Positions 47,307-60,290 are shown, numbered from the stretch's first letter. The stretch: 64,000 bases of DNA from Enchytraeus crypticus (GCA_905160935.1 CAJHZI010000428.1:255001-319000), one strand, 5' to 3'. A program made the numbers and translations. The notes: generated by a model not told the origin, from the letters alone.

Positions 47307-50300
47307 CTAGACAATCATCTCGAGCTCTCTGGCGTAGTCTATAGCCTGCTGGGCTAGATCATAAGAGGGTATGACGTCGTCAGCTTTCTTCTCTCTCTCA
47401 AAGTGCAGCATCCCATCGGCTGCATTCAACTTCCAGTTCCTCTGTACACATACATACACAGACATACAGCCACATGTAATCACATACATACACATACACA
47501 CAGCCACATGTACTCACATACATACACATAGATACAGCCACACATACCCACACACATACACATACATACAGCGACACATACTCACATACATCCATCTCAA
47601 AGGTAGTTTCCCAATGTATTCCTCAGGCAGGATTTGAATTCGGTGCCTTCTGGAATATTAAGCCAATGAAGTTACTGTAACAAAAGTGAGACAGGATGGA
47701 GCGCTTAGCATGAAGAAGCAAGCTTGCAGCTGCTTTGTGATTGGTCTACTATACAGTGTCTCAAACACAACATGAGACACAAGGATTAATATGAAATAAA
47801 AATGAATAGCTATTAAAACCTTTAGGATGAATTCCTGCATCTCAGCCTGCTCGCCTGTCTTAAAGTTGAGCATCCGCATAGCTTCGTGCACTGAGATCTT
47901 ATCATAGGCCTTCTCTATACAGCTGCCTATCTCCACCCTACACACACACACATAAGAATAGCTTAGGCCTTCTCTATACAGCTGCCTATCTCAATATATC
48001 ACACATAAATATAACATAAATCATACATTCATACACACATACCTCCATCATACATACATTGACACAAACATACATACACACATAAAATGTTTAAAGTTCA
48101 CAGTGAATTGGCAGTAAACTTGAACAAGTCAGTGAATACATCGGCTATGAATGATTACATTTCACTATTCATTAAATTTGTTGGAACAGTTGGTTAATTA
48201 ATCCCAACCCTGATTAAACTGGGATTTAAGGGAAGACTATGATGATAGTTGGAACAGTAAGTAAGACTTAAATCCCGAGTTTTTGTATCTTTATATAGAG
48301 ACTGTTTATTTCACTGAACTACAGAATTCAATGGTGACATAAAATTAAAATGAAGCAATTTTTAACAAATATTTCAATTTTCTTTCAATCTTCATTTTAT
48401 TCTCTCACGGCCAAACAGCCGCTGAAGACTGAGCAGATTGTTTAGAGAGGAGAGAGAAAGAGAACCTGAGTGTAGAGATGAGATGAGGCATGAAGAAGAG
48501 ATAGTCCTGGGCCGGTGTGTTACCCTGCGCTGCAAAAACCTGCTCAATCAATCAATCAATCAATCAATCATTGCACACTTGCACAAGCACCAATCAATAG
48601 ACACTCAATCACTGACTACACAAGCACACAGCACTGACCCAAACACTATTATAGAATATACTAGAGTCTATAGAGTCTAGAGTTTAGAGTGAGACATGGC
48701 TGTGATGAACTGACACTTTATGTAAATTGCAATTATTACCGTAGAGTCGCACATATTCTGTCAGCTCAATCAATATCTGATACCATGAGAAAGAATATAT
48801 GTTTATTTCGAAAACAACATCAGTGTAAAGTCGTATACATACAAAGTGTACAAAAACAGAAATAAAACTAAAAGATTACAACAAACATAATCAATGACCA
48901 TGACGTGATAATGATTTATACAATGACATAATTCATTGGCTGATTCATACAATGATAGACAGACTGTACCAGAATGATGGAGTGAATGATTGATTGTTGA
49001 TAAACTGAGCGATTGATTGATTAATGATGTTGTGGGAGCGGTCCTCCATAAGATCTTACTTTATATTCACCCTATGTTTAATAATTGATTGATTGATTGA
49101 TAACCTTGATGTAGCTGCCCTCCATCAGATACTGCTCTATATTGACTCAGTGTTTAATAATTGATTGATTGATTGATAACCTTGTTGTAGCTGCCCTCCA
49201 TCAGATACTGCTCTATAGTGACTCAGTGTTTAATAATTGATTGATTGATTGATAACCTTGTTGTAGCTGCCCTCCATCATATACTGCACTATATTGACTC
49301 AGTGTTTAATAATTGATTGATTGATTGATAACCTTGTTGCAGCTGCCCTCCATCAGATACTGCTCTATATTGACTCAGTGTTTAATAATTGATTGATTGA
49401 TTGATAACCTTGTTGTAGCTGCCTCAATCAGATACTGCACTATTGACTCAGTGTTTAATAATTGATTGATAAATTGAGCTGATACTGCATAGTGATCAGT
49501 GTTAATAATTGATTGATTGATGATAACCTGTGCAGCTGCCTCCATCAGATACTGCACTGTATTGACTCAGTGTTTAATAATTGATTGATTGATTGATAAC
49601 CTTGTTGTAGCTGCCCTCCATCAGATACTGCACTATATTGACTCAGTGTTTACTGATTGATTGATTGATAACCTTGTTGTAGCTGCCCTCCATCAGATAC
49701 TGCACTATATTGACTCAGTGTTTAATAATTGATTGATTGATTGATAACCTTGTTGTAGCTGCCCTTCATCAGATACTGCTCTATAGTGACTCAGTGTTTA
49801 CTGATTGATTGATTGATAACCTTGTTGTAGCTGCCCTCCATAGATACTGACTCAGTGTTTAATAATTGATTGATTGATTGATAACCTTGTTGTAGCTGCC
49901 CTCCATCATATACTGCACTATATTGACTCAGTGTTTAATAATTGATTGATTGATTGATAACCTTGTTGTAGCTGCCCTTCATCAGATACTGCTCTATAGT
50001 GACTCAGTGTTTACTGATTGATTGATTGATAACCTTGTTGTAGCTGCCCTTCATCAGATACTGCTCTATAGTGACTCCGTGTTTACTGATTGATTGATTG
50101 ATAACCTTGTTGTAGCTGCCCTCCATAAGATACTGCACTATATTGACTCAGTGTTTACTGATTGATTGATTGATAACCTTGTTGTAGCTGCCCTCCATCA
50201 GATACTGCACTATATTGACTCAGTGTTTACTGATTGATTGATTGATAACCTTGTTGTAGCTGCCCTCCATCAGATACTGCTCTATAGTGACTCAGTGTTT

Positions 50301-53300
50301 ACTGATTGATTGATTGATAGATAACCTTGTTGTAGCTGCCCTCCATCAGATACTGTTCTATATTGACGGGGTGTTTGATGTACTTGTCATTCTGCCTCAC
50401 GTCTACCGGCAGTAGCTCTAGCTCAGTGTGGAAGTCAGCGAGCTTGTTCTGAGACAAGAGTCGCAGCAGGTTCAGTCCAAGCAGCTGATTCTTGTACGCT
50501 GACTCTCGTATGCCAGCCGGGCTGCAACACAACACAATGATGAGCTATCGTCCAGCTCAGGGTCAGCACAATCATGTCAGGGGCAGCACAATCATGTCAG
50601 GGGCAGCACAATCATGTCAGAGGCAACACAATCATGTCAGAGGCAGCACAGTCATGTCAGGGGCAGCACAATCATATCTGGGGCAGCACAGTCATGTCAG
50701 AGGCAGCACAGTCATGTTAGGGGCAGCACAGTCATGTCAGGGGCAGCACAGTCATGTCAGGGGCAGCACAGTCATGTCAGGGGCATAGATATACATAGAG
50801 GATATCAATGCTCACAGATAGTCTAGACAGAGGATAGCAATGCTTACAGATAATCTAGCTACACACAGAGGATAGTAATGCTCACAGATAGTCTAGATAG
50901 ACATAGAGGATAGTAATGCTCACAGATAGTCTAGATAGACATAGAGGATAGTAATGCTCACAGATAGTCTAGATAGACATAGAGGATAGTAATGCTCACA
51001 GATAGTCTAGATAGACACAGAGGATAGTAATGCTCACAGATAGTCTAGATAGACACAGAGGATAGTAATGCTCACAGATAGTCTAGATAGACATAGAGGA
51101 TAGTAATGCTCACAGATAGTCTAGATAGACACAGAGGATAGTAATGCTCACAGATAGTCTAGTAACACAGATGATATAATGATCACAGATAGTCTGATAA
51201 CGATTAGAGTATGTAATGCTGCACCCCGTATGAGTCTAGATAAACATAGAGATATTAATGCTCCAGTATAGTCTAGTAGATCTATAGAGGATTATTAAGT
51301 AATGCTCAGATAGACAGATAGTCTAGATAGACATAGAGGATAGTAATGCTCACAGATAGTCTAGATAGACATAGAGGATAGTAATGCTCACAGATAGTCT
51401 AGATAGACACAGAGGATAGTAATGCTCACAGATAGTCGAGATAGACATAGAGGATAGTAATGCTCACAGATAGTCTAGATAGACATAGAGGATAGTAATG
51501 CTCACAGATAGTCTAGATAGACATAGAGGATAGTAATGCTCACAGATAGTCTAGATAGACACAGAGGATAGTAATGCTCACAGATAGTCTAGATAGACAT
51601 AGAGGATAGTAATGCTCACAGATAGTCTAGATAGACACAGAGGATAGTAATGCTCACAGATAGTCTAGATAGACACAGAGGATAGTAATGCTCACAGATA
51701 GTCTAGATAGACATAGAGGATAGTAATGCTCACAGATAGTCTAGATAGACATAGAGGATAGTAATGCTCACAGATAGTCTAGATAGACATAGAGGATAGT
51801 AATGCTCACAGATAGTCTCACAGATAGAGATAGACATAGAGGATAGTAATGCTCACAGATAGTCTAGATAGACATAGAGGATAGTAATGCTCACAGATAG
51901 TCTAGATAGACATAGAGGATAGTAATGCTCACAGATAGTCTAGATAGACACAGAGGATAGTAATGCTCACAGATAGTCTAGATAGACATAGAGGATAGTA
52001 ATGCTCACAGATAGTCTAGATAGACACAGAGGATAGTAATGCTCACAGATAGTCTAGATAGACACAGAGGATAGTAATGCTCACAGATAGTCTAGATAGA
52101 CACAGAGGATAGTAATGATCACAGATAGTCTAGATAGACATAGAGGATAGTAATGCTCACAGATAGTCTAGATAGACATAGAGGATAGTAATGCTCACAG
52201 ATAGTCTAGATAGACATAGAGGATAGTAATGCTCACAGATAGTCTAGATAGACATAGAGGATAGTAATGCTCACAGATAGTCAAGATAGACATAGAGGAT
52301 AGTAATGCTCACAGATAGTCTAGATAGACATAGAGGATAGTAATGCTCACAGATAGTCTAGATAGACATAGAGGATAGTAATGCTCACAGATAGTCTAGA
52401 TAGACATAGAGGATAGTAATGCTCACAGATAGTCTAGATAGACATAGAGGATAGTAATGCTCACAGATAGTCTAGATAGACACAGAGGATAGTAATGCTC
52501 ACAGATAGTCTAGATAGACACAGAGGATAGTAATGCTCACAGATAGTCTAGATAGACACAGAGGATAGTAATGCTCACAGATAGTCTAGATAGACATAGA
52601 GGATAGTAATGCTCACAGATAGTCTAGATAGACATAGAGGATAGTAATGCTCACAGATAATCTAGATAGTAGCATTTGAGCTGAGCCATGTAACGCTCAA
52701 ATGACTCAACGTCTTTCTTCTTTATAGACCACTGAGCACCTATCTCCAGTATATCACCTGAACCAATCAATCAGTCAATCAACCAATCAATCAGTCAGTC
52801 AATCAACCAATCAGTCAGTCAGTCAACAAATCAATCAGTTAGTCAGTAAACCAATCAATCAGTCAGTCAACCAATCAATCAGTCAGTCAGTCAACCAATC
52901 AGTCAGTCAGTCAGTCAGTCAGTCAACCAATCAATCAGTCAGTCAATCAACCAATCAATAAGTCAATCAGCCACTCAATCAATCAATCAATCAACCAATC
53001 AATCAGTCAAACAAATTGTTAGCTCGTTAACTAGTGAACAACTTTAATAAAAGAAATAGTTTCATAAAAAACCTAAAATATAGCCCTTTAAAATCAAATC
53101 TATCAAATAATAAACATTTAGCCTCTAGGAAATAGCAACTAAAGCAAAACTGATTTACATACTAGATATATAAAGAAATTCACGCAGTAGTTTTACGTAC
53201 GTGCATATGTGACCTCGAGCAGCTCTTGATTAGGGCTCTGTGTGGGTAGAAAACTGAACTGTGCCTGCGTCAACTTTACCTACAAATACCATTTTAAAAC

Positions 53301-55382
53301 CTGACATTGTTTTAAACACATACAAATCCTGAAGAATCTGATTGGTGAATACAAGCAACCCAGATGTTTGGCTTTTTTCACATCGGCTCGTAGGACAAAA
53401 TTTTGATTTTACTCTACTTTTACCGTAAACTAAGATTAGATACAATTTATTAAAAGAATGGAAAATCTAGACTGCAACTTACTCTAATTAGAAATTTGGC
53501 GAAAAATGAATTAACTTTTCTACGTTCATTATAATTTTATTACTACAAATATAGCAGTACTATTATCAATAAAGTAGTGCAAACTCTAAAAGTAATCTAG
53601 TCCCAGTCACTGATGAATAGACCAACAGTGAATGCCGCAGTAGAGGAATTAGTAGGAGCTCAAGAAAACAATAGGAAACATCATAAATGCTTTTCAATCA
53701 TTACTAATGTTTGAAATAAAATGTTAATGTTAAAATGTTAATGTTTGATGATAAACTGAATAAGAGAGATTTAAAACTAAATACAGATAAAACAGAAAAA
53801 TATACCATTGGAAACAAAAATGATCAGGAATGGAAGAAATGCAAATATTTAGGTGCTAACTTGGATACTGAAAGAGACATAATCCATAGAAGGCAATTGT
53901 GTATGGCTATTTTTAATAAATATAAGATGAAAATAACAAATAGCAAAATAACAATGAAAACAAGAATAAATATATTTAATGCTTATATTACGCCAGTTTA
54001 CTTATATAATAGTGAGCTATGGACATTAACTTCAAAACAGGAACACGAAATTGACATATTTCATAGAAGTCTATTAAGAAAAATACTTGAAATATATTAC
54101 TCTCACATTATAAGCAACGATAACTTATACATCAGAACAAATGAAAAATGGAGTCTTGCAATTAAAACACGAAGACTAAAATGGATAGGTCTCTTACTTA
54201 CATCACCGAACAATGCGCCTGTAAAACTTGCTTTACATGAGAATAAAAAATCTCAGACAAAACAAAGAGGTTGTCAAAATAAGCAAACATGGATCAAATT
54301 AGTAAATAAAGATCTCAAAGATGTAAATCAGAATTTGAACATATTGGATGAGAGCATCTGTGATCTGGCTGAGGATAGAGCGAAGTGGAGTCAATTAACC
54401 TTGAAACCTACTGCAGGGTCCAAATAGGACGTAGTGCAGTCTTAGTAGTAGTAGTAATGTTTGAAAAGGCTTTATAATTTTTGTGTCATAAAAATGGTAT
54501 GTTGTGGTATGGTATAAAAATGGACCACACTGTTATATGGATTTGAAACATGGACATTAAGGAAGGAAGATGTCAGGAAACTAGAAGCTTTGGAAATGTG
54601 GATAAGGAGAAGAACGAAAAAGATTAGCTGGACCCAAAAAGTTACAAATGAAGAAGTCTTGAGGAGAGTGGGTACAGATAGACACTTGATAAGTGCCACA
54701 AGAAATAGGAAAAATTGGATAGGACACATTCTAAACAGAGATGTTTGCTAAAGGAGGTTTAGTAGGTAGAATAACATAACATAACATTACATTGTCAGGA
54801 AGCAATTATGTGCTTGTTTAAGACTCAGGCTCTTAACTAAAACCATTTAGTATTAATCAAATCATACAGACTTAATGTCAACATGTCAAATTTATACATA
54901 GGCCTAGCCTATGGTAGGGAAAGGGAACAGAGAGACCAAGAGTAGGCATGTTAGGTGATTTAAAGATCCACCCGTAAGTGCCATGAAGAGGAAAACAGAA
55001 GACAGAAAAGAGCAGGCTTTACATACCATGGACCTGTCAGTTGGCAGTGCACTAAGAGAGAAAAATGGTACACAGTGTGCACTATATCAAGCTTAGAGGC
55101 ATACTTTAGATACGAATATATAATTCTAACCTGCCAAATGTCTTTAAAATCTGAGACAGAAGAAAAATATAACATAATTTTTTATATTGTTAAAGCCGGT
55201 AACGATGATTAGGTGATTTTGAATGACTAGATATAGAATTGAGCGAGAATAGAGGATACCTTGAGCTGATCGAGGAGTCTGCCGCACTCACTGAGGCCTT
55301 GAGGGGTCTCTCTTTGAGTGTACGCCCTCCACTCCTCCATCAGCTTATCGTGCAGAGGAATTATTTCTCTTCCTGCGCTCAT
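47307..55382 (-). CDS. PSMD8: 26S proteasome lid subunit PSMD8/Rpn12, 7 exons
   Basis: Non-ATPase regulatory subunit 8 of the 19S lid. Exons in transcript order: 55260-55382, 53201-53279, 52655-52757, 50326-50521, 48466-48539, 47820-47937, 47307-47441 (stop TAG). They join in frame to 828 nt, 275 aa. Conserved blocks: [80 protein letters not shown] and the C-terminal YARELEMIV typical of Rpn12. Donors are variable (GTATCC, GTACGT, GTGAGC, GTTATC, GTTCTC, GTTTTA). Introns 3 and 4 are filled with tandem copies of the preceding exon end plus its donor. Intron 1 holds retrotransposon fragments. Confidence 0.95.
49085..50325 (-). repeat. About 70-bp array of PSMD8 exon 4 end, donor and (ATCA)n
   Basis: About 16 copies, 65-78 bp each. 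In sense each has CAGTATCTGATGGAGGGC, the CTACAACAAG exon end, the GTTATC donor, then (AATC)n. The real exon 4 end is at 50326. Copies carry substitutions and small deletions (for example 49418-49560), so they are not coding. Confidence 0.92.
50565..50786. repeat. 20-bp minisatellite at the 3' end of PSMD8 intron 3
   Basis: About 11 copies of GGCAGCACAATCATGTCAGG and close variants, ending about 45 bp from the exon 4 acceptor. An open frame through it (QHNHVRGS repeats) is a by-product of the repeat. Confidence 0.9.
50805..52654 (-). repeat. 38-bp minisatellite made from PSMD8 exon 3 end and its donor
   Basis: About 48 head-to-tail 38-bp units with a degenerate stretch near 51160-51310. In the sense direction each unit holds TCTAGACTATCT followed by GTGAGC, matching the last 15 or so nt of exon 3 (TCTAGATTATCT at 52655) and its splice donor, then 23 nt of intron start. 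The array begins directly at the real donor and fills most of intron 3. Units differ mainly by a C/T (CACAGAGG or CATAGAGG). Confidence 0.93.
53735..54427 (+). mobile_element. LINE-B reverse-transcriptase C-terminal fragment, 230 codons open
   Basis: [54 protein letters not shown] and [11 protein letters not shown] match the thumb and C-terminal layout of RTE/Nimb-type endonuclease-RT elements. No stop over 230 codons suggests a fairly recent insertion. It lies antisense in PSMD8 intron 1. Confidence 0.85.
54527..55065 (+). mobile_element. Second LINE-B fragments with 3' end
   Basis: Reading from about 54527, [19 protein letters not shown] and [14 protein letters not shown] give the same RT C-terminal region as the preceding element but a diverged copy. 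After a gap, 54910-55065 holds the family's 3' end (reads like [14 protein letters not shown], then CCATGGACCTGTCAGTTGGC and CACTAAGAGAG). Confidence 0.75.
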
Positions 55383-55734
55383 GTTTATTTCTATTTATCA
55401 CAATAATTTTATTAAATTCGGAATCTTACTCCGCGTTCTTCGCCTACCAAGATTGACAGTTCTGCTTTCTTCTTAACTATACGTAATTATACTGGTTCAG
55501 AAAGTCGTTAAGACTTGTAACTCCAGTTTAGTCGTAATATTATACCTCATCAGACATAAATTTATAAAGGGGAAAAATTGCTAGAATTTCATACCTAGAT
55601 GAGTCAATCCAAATTAAACAGAGACATACATACCAGTATACATACACCACCTCCAAATATACCTTCCTAGACTGATCTACCTAAAAACATATTTACATAT
55701 ATACATACACATACATACATATACATCTCTCTCC

Positions 55735-56085
55735 TCAGTGCGCTGCCAAGTGGCAGGTTCACTTAAGGTACTTTCTCGCTCCATTTATGAGCACTCCTTG
55801 GATCAACAAGTTAATCCCTTCACAAAGTCTATGCCTTATCCATATCTTATGTAGTCTATAGCTTTGGAAAAGTATGGCTTCTGAGGTGATTTCGCGTTGC
55901 CTTCCACAGTTAAATGGATTAATTATCATTTAATTCTGGGGGAAATATTTCATGGTGAGGTGAGTCCCCTCTTGCCATCCTCAGCTCCTGTCTTTAGTCG
56001 CCAATTGCGTACACGCAGAAGATTGTTTGCGGTTGCCCTATTCTGCAGTGGTCCAACCACATCCGAGCACAACACGGGGAGTACA
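55735..56085 (+). repeat. Family B copy
   Basis: Near full-length counterpart of 1445-1806, ending CGAGCACAACACGGGGA. Lies between PSMD8 and acylphosphatase. Confidence 0.75.
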
Positions 56086-56664
56086 AATACATAGCCTATA
56101 TAAAGTGGAATGGAGTACAGGAAAATATAAGATATCTCTCAGATCTCCATTGTGATTATCACATGTCAGCGTGTGTTCTTATTTACTATGTAAATAAAGA
56201 ACAAATTAAATTAATTAAAAACTGTCAAGCAATAAAATGAAGTATTTCTCGGTTTCTTAGGCTCGTTTAATAGCCAGGTAGTAATTAGTTTCATCGATAT
56301 GAAAAATGTATTTTATCCGTTTGTGTTGTTATTTATAGTATATTTGGACTGGTTTGGGGGATTTTAGAATGTGCACCTTGTGATTCAACTTGATGTTGAA
56401 ACCTGGGTATGAAATATCTTCATTGCATTGTTATGCTGTCACAACAAAGAGAGAGTATGTAGAACTAGCATAGAAGTATATGACTCAGCACTGAGGTACT
56501 TTCCATTGTCATCATCAAGATATGTGTAGGTCACTTATTACAAAATACATCTAGACAGTATTGCGTTTGTCAGTAATCATTCCTTTAAGATCGTCAATGG
56601 AATGTGTAGTAAATATTTGTTAATATTTTAGACTGCCCTGAGGTGACCTGTTAGGACTTTGAGG

Positions 56665-59600
56665 ATGGCTTCAACAGTAAGACTTATGTCTGTGGACTAT
56701 CAGGTGTTTGGTAAAGTTCAAGGTAACCTTAACCTTTAGATTAACTCTTTCAAATTTTAACCTTTAGGGTATTAAATGTACAGTTGAGATTACGTTCTAT
56801 TAACTCCCATATGTCTCATATGTCATGAGTATTGAATTTGTCAAATCTTCTGTTTTTTTCAGGAATAGGTAGATACCTTGTGCATACTCAAGTGCATATT
56901 TAGTATAAAAGGTAAAGCTACATTGAGAGTCATGCAGCGACCACAATCTTTGTCGTCAGCTAGACTTCTGTAGGCCTAATTATGGAATTTTTTAACAAAA
57001 TATCTATTGCATGAAGTATTTTAATATATTTATCTCAAGTAATCTAAATGCTAAATAATATTACAATGAATCCAATTTATGAAATTTTATTTATTTGTTC
57101 CATATAGTTGCACACATGCCAACCACATGTGTTTACAAAGTTTCCCTTCTTGGTTGCTGTTTTTGTAGTTTTTATGATTTCTTCCTTTCCCCTATATGGT
57201 TATTAAAATGAGTATATTGTAAAAAAAGCATTTATCGAAGTAGAAGAAATTATTTAAAAGTTTTAAAAGAATGGAATTTGTCGATATATATAAAAATTAC
57301 AAGTAATAACGGATATTGTTGTTCTTATTGCTTTACGAATAAAAGGATATGATTTTTAAAAGCATAATTATTAAACTTATTCTCTTTATATATCACTCCT
57401 CTTAGCTACCTGCTTGCTCAGTCTTCCATAAATTTTCATTTCTATGCAGATGACACTCAACTGTATATTTCCTTTTCTAATCAAGATTCCGATCAGAAAC
57501 TGGCCCATCATTCATCCATTCTAGACAAGGTTTATTCCTGGTTTTGTGCTAACCGTCTTGCTGTTAATCCTTCCAAAACTGAATACCTTTTAATTGGCAC
57601 TCCTTTGCAAAGAAATAAAATTACTAATAAATCTGTTAATTTTCAGAATCTTGCTCTTTCACCTTTTCGATCCGCCAAAAACCTTGGAGTCATATTTGAT
57701 GAAAACCTTGACTTTAAATCCCCTATCTCTTCTGTTTGTCGCGCTTCTTTCTTCCAGATTCGTCAGATTAGGCAAATACGTCCATCCCTTACTAGAAATT
57801 CAGCCACTATCCTTGCTAATTCTATAGTTCATTCAAAGCTCGACTACAGTAATTCATTATTACATGGATTGCCTACTTCTTCTCTCAAATCGTTTGCAGC
57901 ACGTCCAAAATTCTCTTCTCGACTTCAATTTCGCTCTCTTTCTTTACTTCGCAGACTTCACTGGCTCCCTGTTAATCAACGCATAAAATATAAAATAGCT
58001 CTATTAACTTTCTAAACTCTGCGATTTGGCAAGCCTTCTTACTTATCTGAAATTCTTCTTCCCTATCGTCCCTCACGTTCACTTCGTTCCACCCATGCCA
58101 ATCTTCTCTCTGTTCCAAATATTCTGACATCATTGGGCAGACGTTCTTTTTCTTACGCAGCACCCACAATCTAGAACTCTTTACCTGCTAATCCTCGCTC
58201 TTGTTCTTCTCTTACAACATTCTCTAGCAAGCTTAAAACTTACCTTTTCCCACTATAGACATAATCAATATACACTGACCATTTTTGATCACCGGACTGG
58301 CTTTCGTTTAGGACCTTACTTCTCCTCAGCACATTTATTTTGCAGATTGGTCTGGGTGAATTGATCTGTAGTGATGTGTGCTGTTGGGGACGTCCCTGAC
58401 ATCATCCCTGGATGAGGAAACGGACGTTAAACCTTTATTATTATTATTATTATTAAAAGTATGACTCAACTTTCAATCTCTTCAAATTTTATATAAACGT
58501 TGAACATGTACTTTATTTTTGTTGCAGGAGTGTTCTTCAGGAAGGTTTGAATTAACTTTCTATTTTTATATAACGGTGTTTTATCGTGTTTTATCGTTCA
58601 GTTTGGAAGAAATGCGGTTTAAAATGCTGATGTGATATAATTTTATAAATTCTATTCATATTGACTCTTGATGGACAATATTCTCTTCGTCACATTGAAT
58701 GGATCTCTTGTATTATAATAAATAAAAGTACTATATAACTAGAAATCGGTCACTTATTTATTATTTATTTTATTGATTTGACCTAAATTAACAAAAATTT
58801 CACAATCATTATATTAATTAGCCTTTTCTCTATTAATGTACTAAGTTAAAATATGTTTTTGATTGTCCAGTTTATCAAATCAATAATACAGGTGTTAGTT
58901 AATTTTAAATATTGATAGATTGATGAATGAATGAATGATTGATTGAATGAATGATTGACTGACTGCCTCACTGTTTGGATTGCCTGAGTGACTGATAGAT
59001 TGATTTATTGCTTGATTTACTGATTTATAGATTGATTGCTTGATTTAATGATTTATATATTGATTTATTTATTGATTGATTGATTGATATATTGATTGAT
59101 TGATTGCAGTACACAAAGTCAAAGGCTAGTGCCCTGGGTTTGGTGGGTTGGGTAAAGAACACAGACACAGGCACAGTGGTGGGAATAGTACAGGGCTCAA
59201 CTGATAAAGTCAAAGTCATGTATGACAGCTTTCAAATCTAGTAGATTCTCAGAAATATAAGCTGAGCTGATTGCACTAAATCTTGTTCATATCTGATAAC
59301 ATTGCACCATCTTATCCTCAATTACACAAGTTTTATTTGTTAGATTTGGATATTCCTTGTGATTAATTATTTTTAAAGTATTAACATTATTCTATTACAA
59401 AAGGTATATACTTACCAACATCATTGAATCTTGTTGATGCGTAGAACTAATAATGAAATACGGAAATCTTCGTCAGATGTATCTGCCTCATCTGCTGCTT
59501 CAGCGTCACTATTGTTTTCATACCTTGAAGCATTGAGTGCATAGTGATGATATCTTGGCAGATTACAAATATCCGCTTTTCTGTAATAACCGAACAACTG

Positions 59601-60108
59601 CATAAAGTTTTAACAATATCTCGGTAATTGTACTAGTACCATTTATTTCTAGTGATACTCGTGTATTGCTTTGAGTCTAATCTGAAATTATCTGTTTTAA
59701 AATCTTCAGAATTGTCGTATTTATTATTATATGTTAGCATATAATTCTCTCTCTCTCACTGTCTCTCTCTCTCTCTCTCTCTCTCTCCCTGGCACTTTCT
59801 CAACTGTTCTACTTATTGGCAGGTCCAACGTTCATTATATTTACTCCTACTCACAATCAGCTGTCCTGATTCACCACTCCATCAAGCTTAACAAGTTAAT
59901 CCATTCATATGATTATAATTAGATAAATTAATTGAATGATCTGTTGCGCACGTATTTTGTTGATTTTATTTCTCTGTGTGGTGACTGGCGCAGGAAGAAC
60001 TGGCTGGAGAAAGAGGGCAGTCCTCAGTCCAAGATCAGCCGATGTGAGTTCAGCAATGAGAGACAGATTGCTTCTCTCGAGTTCAAGGATTTCAGAGTTG
60101 TGCACTGA
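56665..60108 (+). CDS. ACYP: Acylphosphatase, 4 exons
   Basis: Small cytosolic enzyme that hydrolyses acyl phosphates. Exons: 56665-56722, 58528-58544, 59110-59219, 59994-60108 (stop TGA). They join in frame to 300 nt, 99 aa, the normal family length. VDYQVFGKVQGVFFRKYT carries catalytic Arg24, which binds phosphate; GLVGWVKN carries Asn42, which positions water. The GxVxGxxFR signature is intact, and the C-terminal part KNWLEKEGSPQSKISRCEFS fits. Exon 2 is a 17-nt microexon coding the second half of the signature. Intron 1 contains a truncated LINE; intron 2 ends in (TTGA)n. Directly after the stop, the last coding bases are repeated in the 3'UTR. Confidence 0.95.
57378..58455 (+). mobile_element. 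5'-truncated L2/CR1-like LINE (LINE-A) in acylphosphatase intron 1
   Basis: An open frame from about 57378 reads through the reverse-transcriptase active site INFHFYADDTQLYISF, then NRLAVNPSKTEYLLIG, KNLGVIFDENLDF, SKLDYSNSLLHGLP and RRLHWLPVNQRIKYKIALLTF. It is broken by in-frame stops at 58013 and 58173, the latter in place of the usual Trp of SYAAPTIWNSLP. The 3'UTR ends GACGTCCCTGACATCATCCC, then GGACGTTAAACCTTTA and (TTA)n to 58455. Clade assignment is by motif memory only. Confidence 0.9.
58528..58544 (+). CDS. ACYP: 17-nt microexon of acylphosphatase
   Basis: Between GTTGCAG and GTTTGA. It supplies most of GVFFRK, including the catalytic arginine codon AGG. Skipping it would remove the active site and shift the frame, so its recognition is essential. 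Confidence 0.88.
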
Positions 60109-60290
60109 TGTGCGCACAGAGTTGTGCACTGATGTGCGCACAGAGTTGTGCACTGATGTGTGTGCAGATCTGTGCACTTATATGTGCAGAGCTGTGCACT
60201 TATATGTGCAGAGTTGTGCACTTATATGTGCAGAGTTGTGCACTTATATGTGCAGAGTTGTGCGCTTATATGTGCAGATCTGGGCACTCA
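60093..60290 (+). repeat. 24-bp tandem repeat including the acylphosphatase stop codon
   Basis: The end of the coding exon, AGAGTTGTGCACTGATGTGC, is repeated about eight times in units of roughly 24 bp, drifting to AGAGTTGTGCACTTATATGTGC. The first copy contains the true stop (60106-60108); the rest form the proximal 3'UTR. Confidence 0.88.

Noticed and set aside
50492-50826. QHNHVRGS repeat protein
   Set aside because: Frame through a 20-bp minisatellite inside a PSMD8 intron.
50805-52654. CRISPR-like regular array
   Set aside because: The 38-bp units are contiguous, with no unique spacers, in an animal intron; it is a minisatellite derived from an exon edge.
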